The notes beneath the pieces are model-generated. The model made no database searches. It was not told the DNA's origin and saw only the letters and a list, made by a program, of their open reading frames with translations. 64,000 nt of DNA from Scenedesmus sp. ARA3 (lineage: Eukaryota; Chlorophyta; Chlorophyceae; Sphaeropleales; Scenedesmaceae): assembly GCA_004335835.1 (NCBI GenBank), contig RWJK01000251.1, positions 1 through 64,000 of the forward strand. Direction: 5' to 3'. Positions 34,682 to 48,200 of the stretch are shown here, piece after piece. Positions within the stretch are counted from its first letter, which is position 1; every line of letters begins with the position of its first letter. Made by a program: the position numbers and the translations under genes.

Positions 34682-37600
34682 TTACAACAGTGGCGGTTGT
34701 GCTGCTGTTCGCAGCAAGTCACTGCTGCTGCCTGTGTCTGCCCGCACTGCTGCTAGCTGTTCTGGGCTGGCCCCTAGCTCTGCCGCCAGCTGCACCCACA
34801 CCTCTGCAGTCCGCTCAGCAGCAGCGACCTGCACACAAAGTCAAGCAAAGACAACAGCAGACGCGGCGCCATGTTGGGCCAACTGGCAGCGTGGATTTGG
34901 CAAATGGTAACCCTACAACAGATGGTGCATGCACTGCAATATCAATATCGATTCAGCACTCAGCCTCTCTCTCTGAGGTCCAGCAGTCATCAAAGCGCCA
35001 GCAATGGTGTTGGTATAAGGCATTGCATCCAAGAGGGTTGGCCGTGATTGTGAGCTCTCTCAGACTCTCCTTCAAGATTTGTGGGAGCAACAGCACTGAC
35101 AGGTACCTGTTGCAGCTGTTTTGTTGAGCCAGCATGGGTGCATCAACAAGATACAACCCATGGTATTGGGTTGCTAGCAGGCTACACCAGTGTCACCTCA
35201 CAGCTGACTGATCATGCATGACAAGTTGCCGCGCTGCAGCAGGGGCCTGCAGCAATCAGCATGCAGGCTACTACACTATGCAGTGCACAACGCGGACAGC
35301 AGCAGGCGCATGCAGCATACACAGCACCGCTCAATGCAGCCCACCTGTGTCGCCGTGAAGTTCTCCAGCATGGCGCTGTACTCGGCCCGGCGCTCCGCCG
35401 CGAAGCGCGCCGTTTCCGCCACGTTGGCGGCCTTGATCTTGTCGTACTCGGCCCGCGCCGCGCCAACAGACAGCTCCAGGCGCGCGACGTCACCACGCAG
35501 CTCGTCCACGCGCTTCACCTGGCGCGTGAGGGGCACAGCAGCAGCAGCAGCAAAAGGAGCAGGCAATCACGGCGGAATTTGTGCTCAGAAGCACATGAGA
35601 TGAAGCAATGCAGCGCCGTGCATACAGGCAGACAGCACAAGCACCGCCACGGCATGCAGGCATAGCTCTGCAGCGGCAGGTGCAAGTCTAGGGCGATCCC
35701 TGCATGCCAGCACAGGCCCGCTGCACGAGACCAGCATGCTGTACGCAGCAGCCCTCACCTTGCTCTTGTCCATCTCTGCCAGCGCCTTCTGCTTGGCCTC
35801 CAGGTCGCCCTCCAGCGTGTGCCACGTCAGCATCTGGTGCTCACGCGACATGTAGCCGCGCACAGCAGCCTGCAGCACAGGAGGCATGGTAGCGTGCTCA
35901 TTTTGAATGTGACAACATGCTGCACCAGCCACAACAGACTCAGCACGTCACCCCCTCTACAGTGTGGTCCTGCAATGTGTGATGCACATGCACACTCTGA
36001 CAGCACACATATGTGCGTAAGGTTGCTGCCATCCTGTGCCTTCACCCTTGGAAATCGACCGCAATTATCCACATGCTCAGCACGAGCCTCTCGAAATGCA
36101 AGCTGCATGCTTCAGCTCCTGAAGTACAGGCAGCACTGCTCACCGGCACTGCTGCCAGGTTGTCGTGCAGTGTGCCCAGCTCCTGCGCCACACGCCCAGT
36201 CACCTGCACAAAGCAGCCGCGCGCACAACAGCAGGCCAGATGCGTCAAGCTGGTTGAGACACTGAGACACGTATGTTAACAACTGCTGCTTGACTGCAAG
36301 CTGGCACATGCATTGAAAGGCATGGCAAGGACCAGCCATTCGTCAGCCAGCAACTTCGCCCGCCAGCAACATGCTGCTGCGTTGCTGCAGGCGTATTGTG
36401 CTGCCCATGCCGGCTGGCGCCTGCCGCACCTTGCCCATAATCTTGCTGACGCGCACGAGCGCGGCAGCGGTACGTTTCTGGTCCGCGATGAGCCCGCTGC
36501 TGTAGCGCAGCGTGCCGGTGTAGCTGGCCAGCGCGCCGCCCTCAGCCTCCTGCAGGCAGCACGTGGCAGCAACACAACCAGCCGGCTGCTGCCTTACTTT
36601 GGACACCGCAGAATAGGCACACGAGCAGCCACCACGTCAGCGCTTACCTGGTAGCACAGCAGCACACACAACACAGCTACAGCCTCCGCTGCACTGGGTG
36701 CTAAACTATCGCCCACCTCACACAGTCAAATCGTGTTAAGATGACATGTACATGCTGCAGCTCTGAGTTCAGTAGCAGCACAGCACACAGCGGCGTCCTC
36801 CGCAAGCCACGATCACCACAACAACCATGCGCTGCATCCCTGCACCCCACTTCCCGGCCGCACCTCGAACTTGGCCACCTTGAACATGCTCAGGCCCAGG
36901 TCCCCTGCTGTGGCCCCCAGCTGGTCCAGTCGCCCCACCAGTTTCTCAGCCTGCAGCGCAGCAGCAGCAGCAGCAGCAGCAGCAGCCAGGCTGAGCAAGC
37001 ATGCGACACATGTGAATAATGAAGCTGCTGCTGCTGCCGTCACGCGTGCTGTTGCTGTACAGCTCTGACGCAATCTGTCAGAAGGATGGCCCACCAGCTA
37101 TGCACACAACGCCAACATAGAGGGGGTACTGCGACACCAATAGACGCAGCAGCTGATGCTGCATGCCATGCTGCGGGCATCAGCATGTGGCCCCTGCCCC
37201 TGCGTGGCGCCTCACCGCCTTGCTGGTGAGGCTGAGCTGCTCGCGCATCTCCTCCGCAGCCTCGCGCAGCCGCCGCAGATCCAGCTCCTCCAGCGGCACC
37301 TGCAGCAGCAGAGGCAGCGGCAGCAGGCAGCACGCCGAAGGCAGCACAGAATTGAGCTCAGCACGTCAGCCCACGATGACAGCAGCAGCCAATGGTTGCA
37401 GTGTTCATGTGCAAGCCCACAAGCAGGCTGGTGGGCATCAGGATCTGTGGCCATGTGTTCAGGATGTTGGCGTGCTGCAATGTACACAGTAGTGCACAGT
37501 GCACTCTACAGCACGGAGGGCTTGAATAGAAGCGGCATAGCCAGCTGCAACAAGCCCAGCAGAGCACTGCATGCTGCCATGACGTGCCCTGCTGCAAGCA

Positions 37601-39681
37601 GGCTGCTGCCGCTGCTGCGCACCTCCCTGCCGCCGCGCATGCCTATGCCCTGCGCCGCCTCCTTCATGGCGCGCATGAGGTCCTTGCTGCGTGCAGCCGG
37701 CTGCGCTGCCGCCACTGGGTCGACCACCTGCGGGCGAGCCAGCGGTCAGCAACCACTGCTTGATGTAGTTGAGCGCCCTGACGGCATGGCCAATCCACGA
37801 AGCATGAGATGCGCGGATGCGTGCTTGTACGGCTGCCTGCAGGCCTGCCACAAACCTGATGTGCTGACAACAAATCAACATGGCACTGTTTGATCCTCGC
37901 ATCAGACACACGCTGCAGTGTGGCGCCTGCTGCTGCTGCTGCTGCCGCGTGCGCTGCCGCCTCACCCGTGACTCACCCGTGACTCGCGGCCGATGAGCTG
38001 CAGGCTGAACTTGCCCGCGCCCTCCAGCACGCTGGCGCTGGCCGGCAGCATGCCGGACCAGCGAATGTTGCTGCCCAGGTCGCCAGGCGCCTCCAGGAAC
38101 ACCTGCAGCGCCTGCAGGGCAGCAGCCGCGACACACACGCACGATCAACAGCATGCGCGAGAACACTACTGCTCACCCCCATACTGCTACGCAATGGCCG
38201 TACATGTGTTGCAAGCAGCTGTTACACACGGACCAAGCGCTGGAGAAGCTATGGCATTGCTGTGCACAATGCTGCTTGATCGCCACAGCTACAGCAGAAT
38301 CCATATCACAGCTGCGGCCGCCCAGCGCATTGCGCCACGGAACTCCAGTCTGCCGCGCACCTCGCTGCAGCCAATGGCCGGGTGTGCTGCCAGCCGCTGC
38401 AGGTACTTCTGCAGCCCCGCGCGCCGCTCCTCCACGAACGCGTCGCTCATGCGCTGGCCCTCCACCGCGTTCTTCTCCGGCCGCGGCGGCACAAAGTAGC
38501 CGCGGAACTGGGCCTGTAGCAGCAGCAGCACATGCAGAGAAGCAACTTCAAGCCGCATAAGCGCACAATGCTGCAATGCGGCTGGTGCTGAGCACATGAA
38601 CACCGGGTGCCACAGCTGACCTTGCTGGTTTTATCGGTCTGCACACATGTGAGCACTGAACAGCAGTTGAGCAGCTCGCTGGTCACCATCACAGCCTGCA
38701 GCCCCCTGCTGCCAGGCAGTTGTACAAGCATGAGCTGCTGGCACTGCTGCTGCCGCCGCCTCACCTTGAGCAGCTCCGCCAGCCCCACAAAGTCATTAAA
38801 GCGGCGCCGCACCGACACCTCGGGCTGTGACCAGCCCGGCAGGCTGCTGCGGCTGCTGACCAGGTACTCGATGTGCGAGGCTGACAGCAGCAAGCAGCAG
38901 CACGGCAGCACAGGCAGGCACTGGCGTGAGCGCGTAGGCCGGGCCCCCAGAGGCCTGATGCAGTGCTGAACACTCTTGGCTGCCCTGCCAAGGCAATACA
39001 GCGCAGAATGTACGGATACTCCAACACAGGAATCACTGACAGCACGCCATAGCTATTCACGCTCTCCACCCAGCATGCATTGCTGTCAGCTGCAGGGTGC
39101 GCAGCTATACATTGACACAGCAGCTTGCGCAAGCACCGCATGCAGCAGCTGCGGCCGCACCGCCCACCTTTCATGCCCAGCATGCCGGGCGCCTCCCTGC
39201 GCAGCGGGTCACTCACGCTGACAACCAGCGGCAGCTCAACGCTGGGCTGCTGCGGAGCGTGCGGGCTGGGGATGCTGCCCATGCTGTCCTGCGGCTCAGG
39301 TGGAGCGCTGTACACTGCTGCAGTGGCATGCGGCTCTGCAGCTGCTGCTTGGCGCCCCTGCTGCTGCGCATCTAGTGGGTTGCTGCTGCTATCGGTGACG
39401 GTGCTGTCGCTCACAGCAGGTGCAGCTGTTTCAGCTGGCCCCTCTGTTGATACTGCACTGCCTGCTGCTACCTGTCCTGCTGCTGTTGCCTGCTGCTGGT
39501 GTTGCAAGTCCCTAGTTGGGGTGACCAGCTGGCCATAGGTTGGGTATGACATGTCATGTTCGCTTGGCCCTGCCAATTGGGCGCTGCTTGACAGTGGGTC
39601 ATCACCCAACGTGTAGCTGCCTGCCGATGGCTGCACGCTGCCCAGTGTAGCATCCAGCTGCTGTGTGAGGTCCTCCAAGTC
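34682..39681 (-). CDS. PX-BAR sorting nexin, SNX1/2-like (retromer-associated); 5' end unresolved
   Basis: Twelve exons on the minus strand (39168-39681, 38765-38880, 38361-38513, 37977-38111, 37623-37727, 37216-37299, 36864-36950, 36430-36549, 36144-36203, 35759-35869, 35345-35518, 34682-34828) close in phase to about 601 residues. A Ser/Ala/Gln-rich N-terminal region is followed by a PX domain: VVSVSDPLRREAPG, then IEYLVSSRSSLPGW, VRRRFNDFVGLAELL, GYFVPPRPEKNAVEGQ, ERRAGLQKYLQRLAAHP and VFLEAPGD. The RRF and PPRPEK basic residues fit phosphoinositide binding. The remaining exons are helical and charged, as in a BAR domain (for example YSSGLIADQKRTAAALVRVS, LEGDLEAKQKALAEMDKSK and EYDKIKAANVAETARFA). 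SNX1/2 proteins curve endosomal membrane for retromer recycling. The first exon begins at an acceptor (39681), so the start lies upstream. A possible start, MAGFHDPLSFGAPTEA at 39929, has a fair donor but the wrong phase. Confidence 0.85.
36958..36984. repeat. (CAG)n tract in sorting-nexin intron
   Basis: Nine CAG units lie just upstream (sense strand) of the acceptor of the exon at 36864-36950. Confidence 0.85.
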
Positions 39682-42467
39682 CTGAAAGCACAGGAGCGCA
39701 TGCAGCAGATGTGGGCAAAAGCCACGGCCAAGGCTAACTTATAGGGTAGCATGTGACAGACGTACTAACAAGAGCTTTGTTCAAAGTGCATCATGTGTGC
39801 TCACAAAGCAGTTATGCATGCACAGCTTCTACCTCTTGCTGTTCAGGGTTCCTTACAGTACTGTTCTTGATCTGCTGCACTCGCCTCTGTTGGTGCCCCA
39901 AACGAGAGGGGGTCGTGAAAGCCGGCCATAACTCCCCTGATCACTTGCTTCGAACAGTGGTCAGCACAGGGGCGTCACGGCATTAGCCTTGGTGCAACGT
40001 CCCTTGCAGCAACTGCCCGCCCCCGAGATCGAAACGCCCGGGCACACAACGTGATCAACTAGCGGATACCAAACCTCACGTATGCCGTTTGACTGTCTTC
40101 AGCTCAGCTGCTGCAGTGAGCTGCTGTCCAATGACAGACTGAACTTCAGGAAAGGTTGCAGCAAAAATGCTTGCTCAATCTACCATACATACTCAACAAA
40201 CCACAAGAAAATTGTTGTCTTGAGGTGTGTGTGCCCTGACAATGACCTGCCACGCTGAGCCAGCTACTGACAGAACCGCACGGATTGCCAGTTGTGATTG
40301 CACAAACGCTTTGTGGAGCATCACAGCAGGAAGTCCCTAGCCTACTGCTCACGCAACTACAGAACAAGATCAAGATTTCACATCTGTTGCCAATCAGTTG
40401 TCTGCCCTTCTGTGCTGTCGGCTTCAAGCACAACAGTCCAAGCTTTCTTACGCAAGCCTTGAAGGGAGCCGAGGCGCTCCTCAGCTGTTTGGGTTTTCAC
40501 AACCCAACCTAGTTAGATGATTAGGCCCCACCCGTGCAGCTGTTCAGTGCTAAATCTGCCAAGCCAGCGCTCGCCCGGTTCTGTGAAAGCCTGGCCTGAG
40601 AGCTGTCAGGCCCCGCTGTTGAACAAACCCTGGAGCCGGTGTGCTTGCGACCCACAGACATCAACTATTGCTGAGCATTTTGTCACCTGCTCTCAAAATG
40701 TCACGGCGTGCTGACAACTGCAATATGCTGTTTGATGCCTGCTCATTCAGCAGGCTGGTGAACATGAGGCTGTCGGGGCCAGGACTCGTCACAGCAAAGT
40801 GACAGGCAGATGTCTCAATGGTAGTGTGACAATTCAGGACACTGGGTGACTGGTATGATGTGCACAGCAGGCCTGCTTGTGTCATTCCTTGGCTCCCTGC
40901 TGGGTGGGCGCTACGATATCCGTGCGCAGTGCCACAGCTGAACAGGCATGTGTCAAATATGCATTGGCATCTGCCCCATGTGGGCTGTGCTTCTGATAGC
41001 AGAGAAGGCAGAGCCAGCACCTCGCAAATGTATCAAGGCATCTGCAGCCTGCAACCCGACAAGGTGGCGGGTGTGCAGAATGAAACAGCAGCGCTGCTCT
41101 GTGTAAGCTAGGTTTCAGCAGTGGTATGCAGCAGAAGCAGCTGTGCATGCCAATGCGTGAACTCGGTTTCATGGACAACCGTGTCCGTCATTAAGCATCA
41201 GTTTTCAAAACACAAAATACTTGTTGTACCATGTGCAGCTCAAAAATAAAGACAATAACACAAGGGAGACGTGAAGTTGATTGATTGTTTGATTGATGTG
41301 CAGGTCATCCGGCAATGTTACGAACACAACATAACACACCTCCCGTCACTGTGGACAGCATACAGGATGCTCTTGCAGTGGCGAGACTATCTTTAATAGA
41401 AAAGTTCACTGAACTCTTTCATTACCTGCTTTTTACATGAAAGTTTGAAAATTGGTGCAACGTGCACTGCACTGGCGGTGCCCTACTAAAGCTATTATTA
41501 TTAGTGCGGCGCATTTTAAACTAAGAAGTCAACAAACACCAATTGGTGATCTCTACGGTTGATAATCAAAAATGCTTCTTTCAACAGCAGATGTTGATAG
41601 AGTGTAGTATTTTAATCCAGTAACCTTATGCGCCATTACAGAATTTTGGCAATTGCACAATGCTTCGAATGACTACACAGAAAACAAACGTATTTCTAGA
41701 AATAAATGCATGGGGGATGCATGGAACCTGCATGGATCCAACATCAATCTCATAAACCAACCTTTGTTACACACGCGTCAAGGCTCCACAAACAAGCCTT
41801 GAAGGGCAGGCAGGCATGGACACTGTCTGACAGTGCACTTGGCTGCTTTTCAGGCCTGAAAGACCCCTATTGGGCCTTTCAGGAGGCACAGCATCCAAGT
41901 CTTTACGCTCATGTCTCTCAACAATAACAGAACCCCGTGCTTGATACTCAGCAGAGGATGCACGGGGCTTACGAGTTATGACCGCCAACGCCCTGCTGAT
42001 GGGGACACTGTCATGCCTTGGGTACCGCCCCTTCACCTGACAAGCACGCCCGAAAGCGCTCATAAGACTGAGAACCTGTTTATTAAGTGCTTCATTAACA
42101 GTTCTTGTCGAAAATTTTGGCATTGGCCTCGTACTTTTCACGCGAAAGGGTCGGGAACCCAACTCTGCAGTCCACGTGGACACATTTTGACAGCATAGTG
42201 CTGTTGTTGATCTGGATATTGTATAGTCAGTACAACAATGGGATGCAGCTGCCTGGTGCAGGTGAGCCCCGTGTGACCTGTCAAGCGCTGGCACAGCCAG
42301 CCAGCCGGCCCGGAGCATGCCAACGTGTGTCCTTTGACACCATCAGCTTTGCAGAAATGCTGTGCAGCGGTAGCTTCGCCGGGTGTCTTCTGCTGCCGTA
42401 TGTCCACGACTGACGCATAGGCTGGTTGATGTAGGTCTAGTCGCAAGGCTGGCACCCGGAGCTTACA
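39682..42467. other. Intergenic 2.8 kb with AT-rich island, sorting nexin / PP2C
   Basis: It contains the unresolved 5' exon of the sorting nexin and the promoter of the PP2C gene. From about 41200 to 41710 the sequence is clearly AT-richer than anything else in the window, with ttgattgattgtttgattga at 41278. A 183-codon frame on the minus strand (41767-42318) has a composition unlike the polyGln/Ala-rich surroundings but matches nothing I know. Confidence 0.45.
41855..41883. other. Hairpin: 12-bp inverted repeat with 5-base loop
   Basis: The left arm cctgaaagaccc and right arm gggcctttcagg pair at 11 of 12 positions around the loop ctatt. A second palindrome, ttcaggcctgaa, overlaps the left arm. 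It lies next to the AT-rich island, and its role is unknown. Confidence 0.7.
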
Positions 42468-42939
42468 ATGCATCTATCGTATGGCAAATGCACAGTTTTT
42501 GGCAACTGCACAAGGCACTTGCGTACCCAGCAGCAGCAGCAGCTTGACAGCAGCTTCCTGCAAAGGTCACATGGCTTGCACAAGCCAAGCACAGTCACAA
42601 GGGCAGTGCACCGCTCATTGGGCATGCACAGCAGCCGGGATGCATGCATGGTGACTGCCAGCCCAGAGCTGGCTGCTCCCGTGCCAGTACAGCAGCGGGA
42701 CGCAGGCGCGCTAGCGGCACCTGCTGCAGCACCCACCAGCTTGCACAGCAACGGGCGGGACACGGCCGCCAGCTGGGCGGAGCAGCCTGCAGCACATCCT
42801 TACAGCAGCAGTTCCAATGGTGCTGACGTAGCCACTGGCAACAACATAATTCCAGTCACAGGGGCTGCAGCCGCAGCCACAACCAAAACAAGCAGCAGTT
42901 CAGATGGCAGCTTAAGCAGGTCCATGCAGCAGCATCAAG

Positions 42940-42978
<39 letters not shown>

Positions 42979-43388
42979 CAGCAGCACAGTCCGACTGCCA
43001 GCCTTGCAGTCGGGTGTGGCTGCCGCACAAGCAACTATGGGTGCCCGACACCAGTGGCACAGCTGAGGCGTCACACAATGGCTCGGACAACAGCATAGCA
43101 AGCACGCCGACTCAGCTGCAGCGCGTGTTCATGGCAGCAGCGGCGGTGAGTGGCATGAGTAGGGCTAACAAGGGGGCACAGCTGCTGCAGCAGCCTGAGC
43201 TTCAGCAGCCTGTTCTTTGCTGACAACAGTTGCACAGCACAGCACCTGGATTGCTTCTCAGGTTGCTCCTGCAGCTGGCTTACAACAATGAAGGATTGCC
43301 TATCATGTAAACACACCAACCCATACTGCGACATATCGTCAGCTGAGCGTTTTTACCAGCACTGACGCTGTGCTGGCACTTTGTTGCC

Positions 43389-43423
<35 letters not shown>

Positions 43424-44192
43424 AGACACGCGGCCGCAAGGCAGCCATGGAGGACCGGCATGTGCTGGTGGCGCTGGACCCCAGCCGGGGCGTCAGCCAG
43501 GCGCAGGGCGCCGTGGGCCTGCAGCAGCAGGTGTCTGTGGGTGGCGTGTTTGATGGGCATGCGGGCTACGCCACGGCTGCCTACGCGGCACAGCACATCC
43601 CGCACCTGCTGCATGAGGCGCTCAGCGGCAGGCCCAACAGGGCGCAAGGTGCGCGCGCGGCAGGCTGCGCGGCCCATGGCACACAAACTCAGGCTGGCTG
43701 CAACCACCTGCATGCAGCGAGACCGCATGCATGGGATGCTGTTGCAGTGTGAGGTACATGTCTAGCATGTGTGCGAGGCACGCTCACCACCACCAGCCAA
43801 CTGACGCGCTCCTTGGTGCTGCGCTGTTGCCTGGGCTTTGCTGCTGCTGCAGGCGGCCCGCGCGTGCCCGGCCGCGGGCTGCTCAACCCCTGCAGCGCGC
43901 TGGCTGCCAGCTTCACCTGGTTTGACCGCTGGTGGGCTGATGCGCGCTGCGACCCCTCGCTCACGGAGCACGGCTGGGACGACAGCGGCAGCACCGCAGT
44001 GGTGGGGCTGGTCAGCGGGCAGCACCTCATCGTGGCCAACGCAGGTGCGGCCCGGGGACGACAGCGGTGCGCTGCCGCGGGTGCTTGCCGGAGATAAACA
44101 GCATCTGCTTACGTCTGCTCGCTGCCGTAACTTGAGCATAGCAAGCGCCCTGACTGCCGGTTGTCGCCTTTCTCGCAGCAGCTGACGTAGGT

Positions 44193-44223
<31 letters not shown>

Positions 44224-45298
44224 CCACCTCCTGCTGCAGGCGACAGCATTGCGCTGCTGGCGCGCGGTGGCAGCGGTCAGCGGCTGAGCGTGGAGCACCG
44301 GCTGGACAACGCTGCGGAGGCGGAGCGCGTGCTGGAGGCGGGCGGGCGGCTGGTGGCATTCAAGCCGGGCGCGGTGCCGCGCGTGATGGGCACCAGCAAC
44401 CAGACGCGCTTCAAGGGCAGCATGGTCACGCGGTGAGGGCGGCAGGCAGCGCGCCAGCTGCGTCAGGCGCCTGCTAGCGTGAGCAGGAACTTTGCTCACT
44501 TTGCATGGCTCCGTTGCGTGTGCAATGATGGGCGTGCTGATGCTTAACATGGACTCAAACATGTACTCATCCCTCTGCTGCCGCTGCTGCTGCTGCTGGT
44601 CCAGGTCGCTGGGCGACTTTGCGTTCAAGCACCCGCAGGCGCTGCTGAGCGCGGAGCCGCACGTCACGCAGCAGGAGCTGGCGCCCAGCGACAGGCTGGT
44701 GGTGCTCACCAGCGACGGCGTCACGGACGTGCTGCCTGACGACGACATGCTGGGCGTGGCCATGCGCGCGCTGGAGCAGGTGCGGGCGCAGCGGCTGGGT
44801 GGCTGGTGGCCGGGGTGTGGCTGCTGCGCTGCTAGGCTGGTTGATGCTTGCAGCAGTGCTGGGTGGGAAGGGGAAGCGCAAGGGGCTGCAGGGTGGCGGC
44901 GTTCATCAGTGCCTCAAGTGTAGCAATCAGTGCCTCAGCAGCTGTTGTAAATGCCGCAGGACGGGGTGTAGCGAGGCGCTGCTGCGCATGCGGCGTCTTT
45001 GCGGATGTGACAGCGTTGTAGTGTGGTTGTGTTTGCAGCAGTCAACTGCACGTTTTATCGCCCCTGCATGACAGCTCGTTTGTGCAGTGAGCCTGACACA
45101 CCTGCACCTGCTGCTGCTGCTGCTGCTGTCTGCTTTCCCGCTGCGCTGCAGACCCAGAACTGCACCAACAGCGGCAGCGCACTGGCCAAGGCTGCTGCCA
45201 TGGCCATCATGACCGCAGCCATGGAGGCTGGCAGCCACGACAACATCACTGTCGTGACGATGCTGCTGGACTGGGGTGGCGAATACGCAACAGACTGA
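42468..45298 (+). CDS. PP2C-type (PPM) protein phosphatase with polyGln N-terminal extension
   Basis: Six exons, 42468-43145, 43426-43648, 43853-44044, 44240-44432, 44605-44779 and 45152-45298, close in phase to about 535 residues. PPM metal-dependent Ser/Thr phosphatase motifs occur in order: RKAAMEDRHV, VGGVFDGHAGYATAAYA, GSTAVVGLVSGQHLIVANAG, GDSIALLARGG, LSVEHRLDNAAEAERV, then RSLGDFAFK, LTSDGVTDVLPDDD and GSHDNITVVTMLL. The Asp residues of MED, FDGH, SDG and DNIT form the bimetal site, so the enzyme looks active. The usual Arg of GDSR is Ile here. The first 226 residues are low complexity, with a polyGln run at 42943-42974 and no targeting signal I can trust; an internal ATG is a possible alternative start. 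Two introns end in (CTG)n just before the acceptor. Confidence 0.9.
43389..43425 (+). repeat. (CTG)n tract forming the 3' end of PP2C intron 1
   Basis: About eleven CTG units run directly into CAG at the acceptor of exon 2, where a pyrimidine tract would normally be. Confidence 0.85.
44191..44239 (+). repeat. (CTG)n tract before PP2C exon 4
   Basis: Ten CTG units are followed by a C-rich stretch and CTGCTGCAG at the acceptor. Confidence 0.8.
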
Positions 45299-48200
45299 CA
45301 GATGTGATACAGCGTGAGGGGTGTCTTGTTTAGCTGCGGTTTTGGGATTGGGCTGGTAGGGATGCAAGCGGCCGTGGCTTGCCTCAGAGCAACCAAGCGC
45401 GTGGGCTGAGGGAGCAGGATGGGGCAGCCTTGTGGCGGCAGGCGCAATGCAGTGTGTGACACGTGCTGCTGCCTGGTCTGCGCGGGGATGCTGCTGATGG
45501 CTGGTGCTGCACAGCATTCTGCGCTACAGCCGCATGTTGCAGTAGACCCGGATAACGCGTATGGTGGTCATGGTGTCACTTGCGTAAAGCAGCAAGCAGT
45601 GCTGCCACCCGCACTGCTCTTGGGGCAGAGTGTCTTTTTTCAGCTGTTGATGGGCAATTTTGAGAGGCTTGACTGCACACAAGCACGGCTGCAATAAGTA
45701 GTGCTGTGTGTTGTTGAGTGGTACCTTTGTGTGCGTCGTGTGGTGGTCGAGCGTCATGCCCATGCATCAGCACCTGTTACAGTAGCACCGCCTGTCCCTA
45801 AGGTTTGTATGTGTATTGCACAATCTCTTTTGTCCACTCTGCTGCGGCCCGCGGCACCTGCGCGCGGCACAGCAGTGGAACTCATTCCTGTCACACTTGT
45901 CATGTGCGCTAACCGTGCACTGGGGAGGTCAAGCACAAGCTGTGTACAATGGCAGGGCTTGTGTTTCCGGATCTGGTTGTTCTTTGTTGAAGGTCCATCA
46001 CAACTGCTGGGTCGGTTGTGACAGGTGCAGGCTCAGTGATGGCACGCCTTTGCTGTGATAAGCATGCAGGTGGCGTCTGTGGGCGCCTTCTTTGCTGAGC
46101 TACTCCTGCACCTCATGGCTAGGTGCCGTCTAGCTTGTTGTTGCCACAGTGCCGCAGCAAGGCTGAAGCAGGTGCTGTGAGATTGCCGGTGGAGATTTGT
46201 GGCACCAGCCATGATGTATGCAGGCGCGCCACAGCTGCAACGCTGTGTTGGTGTCAGCTGCAGTATGCTTCAAGATGATGACATCTGGGCGCAGCAGGTG
46301 CTCCACCTGCTGCACACAGCACGTTGGCCTCTGCACAGCCAAGCAGTTGACGCATGATGTTGACGCGCATGGGTCGCTGCTGCATGCAGTTGTTGCTCCT
46401 GCTGCTGCAGCCAGCAGACCAGTTGATCGGATCGGGGCTGGGGCTTGATGGGGCGCAGCAGAGCTGTCAGGCACACAGGTGCCCATGCCGCATGCTGGGC
46501 TACATTGGTGGAGCCTGCTAGTATGATAGGGTATACGTAATCAGTAGGTCTGTGGCTGCTAGCATGGGCATCATGTGCTGCAGGCAGTCCTGCTGCTGCC
46601 CAGATATCTGACGCATGCATGCCAGCTGATGTGCTGCTACTTGTGCTGCGCAATGCTCACCAGCACCTTGGGTGTGCTGGTGGGGCTGCCCACGGTGCAG
46701 CAGCGGCAGCGGCAGCAGGGTTAGGTGCGTGAAAGGAGCCCTTTGTAGGCTTGAACATGCTCATTTGATGTTTTCACAGGCATGGTGCCAAAATGCAGTG
46801 TTTGCTACTGGTGGTCAGGCTGATCACTGAGCGTTCGTTCCTGGCACTAGTGTCGTGCACGTTGGCGTACACCGTCTGCACACATGTGACGGTTGTCGAA
46901 ACAGGCGTGTCATTGCCACGAGGCCAGCGTTTCCTACTGCAGCAGCCATGCATCAGGAGCTGCTGTACAGTTAGAGCTGCCATGCAGCGCATTGGTTGGT
47001 CCCTCCGTGCATGCATGGCTGACCCTGGCGTGCAGTTCAATGGCACCTACTGCCACTGGCAGGCGGTGCTGCGCAGTATTGCGCACTGGTGGGGTAAGTC
47101 AGCAACCGTGCTCCTGGCGGCAGCTGCAGAGCTGCAGCTTATCGTGCTTGTGGCTGTTGAGAGAGGGCAGTCGACAAAGAGTTTGCTGTGTTGTGCAGCG
47201 CTTTCATCTCACCGATTTTGCCAAGTCCACTTCTGAGACTCTGTACGGTAACAGTTGTGACTCACTTGGACTGTGCGTGCTGTCGCTGCGTGTAGTGCTG
47301 GATTCAGAACTAGTAGTACCGCCAGCAACCCCACGTGGCATGCACGCCAGCGGCGACAGTCGGCAGCACCACAGCACAGGGCCCAGCAATGACAGTTACC
47401 AAGGCCGCTTGCAAGCATGCCCACATTTGGTACAGCAGCAATGCCGCACTGCTTCAAAAGCGACTGTGAAATGACGATTTCCAGACAAAGCCAGGATCCC
47501 GAAGGGCGCTGGTTAAGAAGTGGGCGCTGGTTCAGAAGTGGCCGTACACGGCTGCTGGCAGTAGCTATTCGCAAGCTCTTGAGTTGTGCAGTACAACGTT
47601 ACACAGGAGTGCTACACTGTCAGCAATCATGCCGCAGTGGCAGACTGACAAAGGAACGCAACACTTTGGCAACAACATGAGAACATGCAGAGCTCCCACA
47701 AGGATGGTGTTGTGGTGACTGAGTACATGTAGGGCCCTGCCCCAGGTATGCAATACAAACTTTGCAGAGCGTGCATATCATATGCAGTGCTGTTGCCTTC
47801 AGGGCAGACTGCATGCATGCAGTGCTTCCCCCTCCACGTCACATTAGACGCATATGCAGCACGGCTGTAGGCGGCCGACACTCTCATTGCATGACTGCCT
47901 GCCAGGCTGAGAACCAAATTTGGTTGGTGCTGTTTAAACAGCAAGGTGCGGCAGCACAGCAACACGTCGGCAACAGCCACGCACCAAATACATGCCTGGC
48001 GCAAGTGAAAGACAGGGGCAGCAGCCACCCTGGTGTGGCCGCGACACAACACGCCCCTGGCGGCTCCCGCCGGCATGCACCAAACAGGAACACACATACA
48101 CTTGTCGATGCACAGCCAAAGTAGCAGTGACGTCAGCAGTCAATGTCTCATGAAGCAATGAAGCTTACCCAGAGCTCACAGTGTAGGCATCTGGACAACA

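Noticed and set aside
39881..39929. MAGFHDPLSFGAPTEA frame as the first exon of the sorting nexin
   Set aside because: The start context and GTAAGG donor look good, but the phase (1) would produce a stop when joined to the acceptor at 39681. It may still be right if a small exon lies between; left as a note only.
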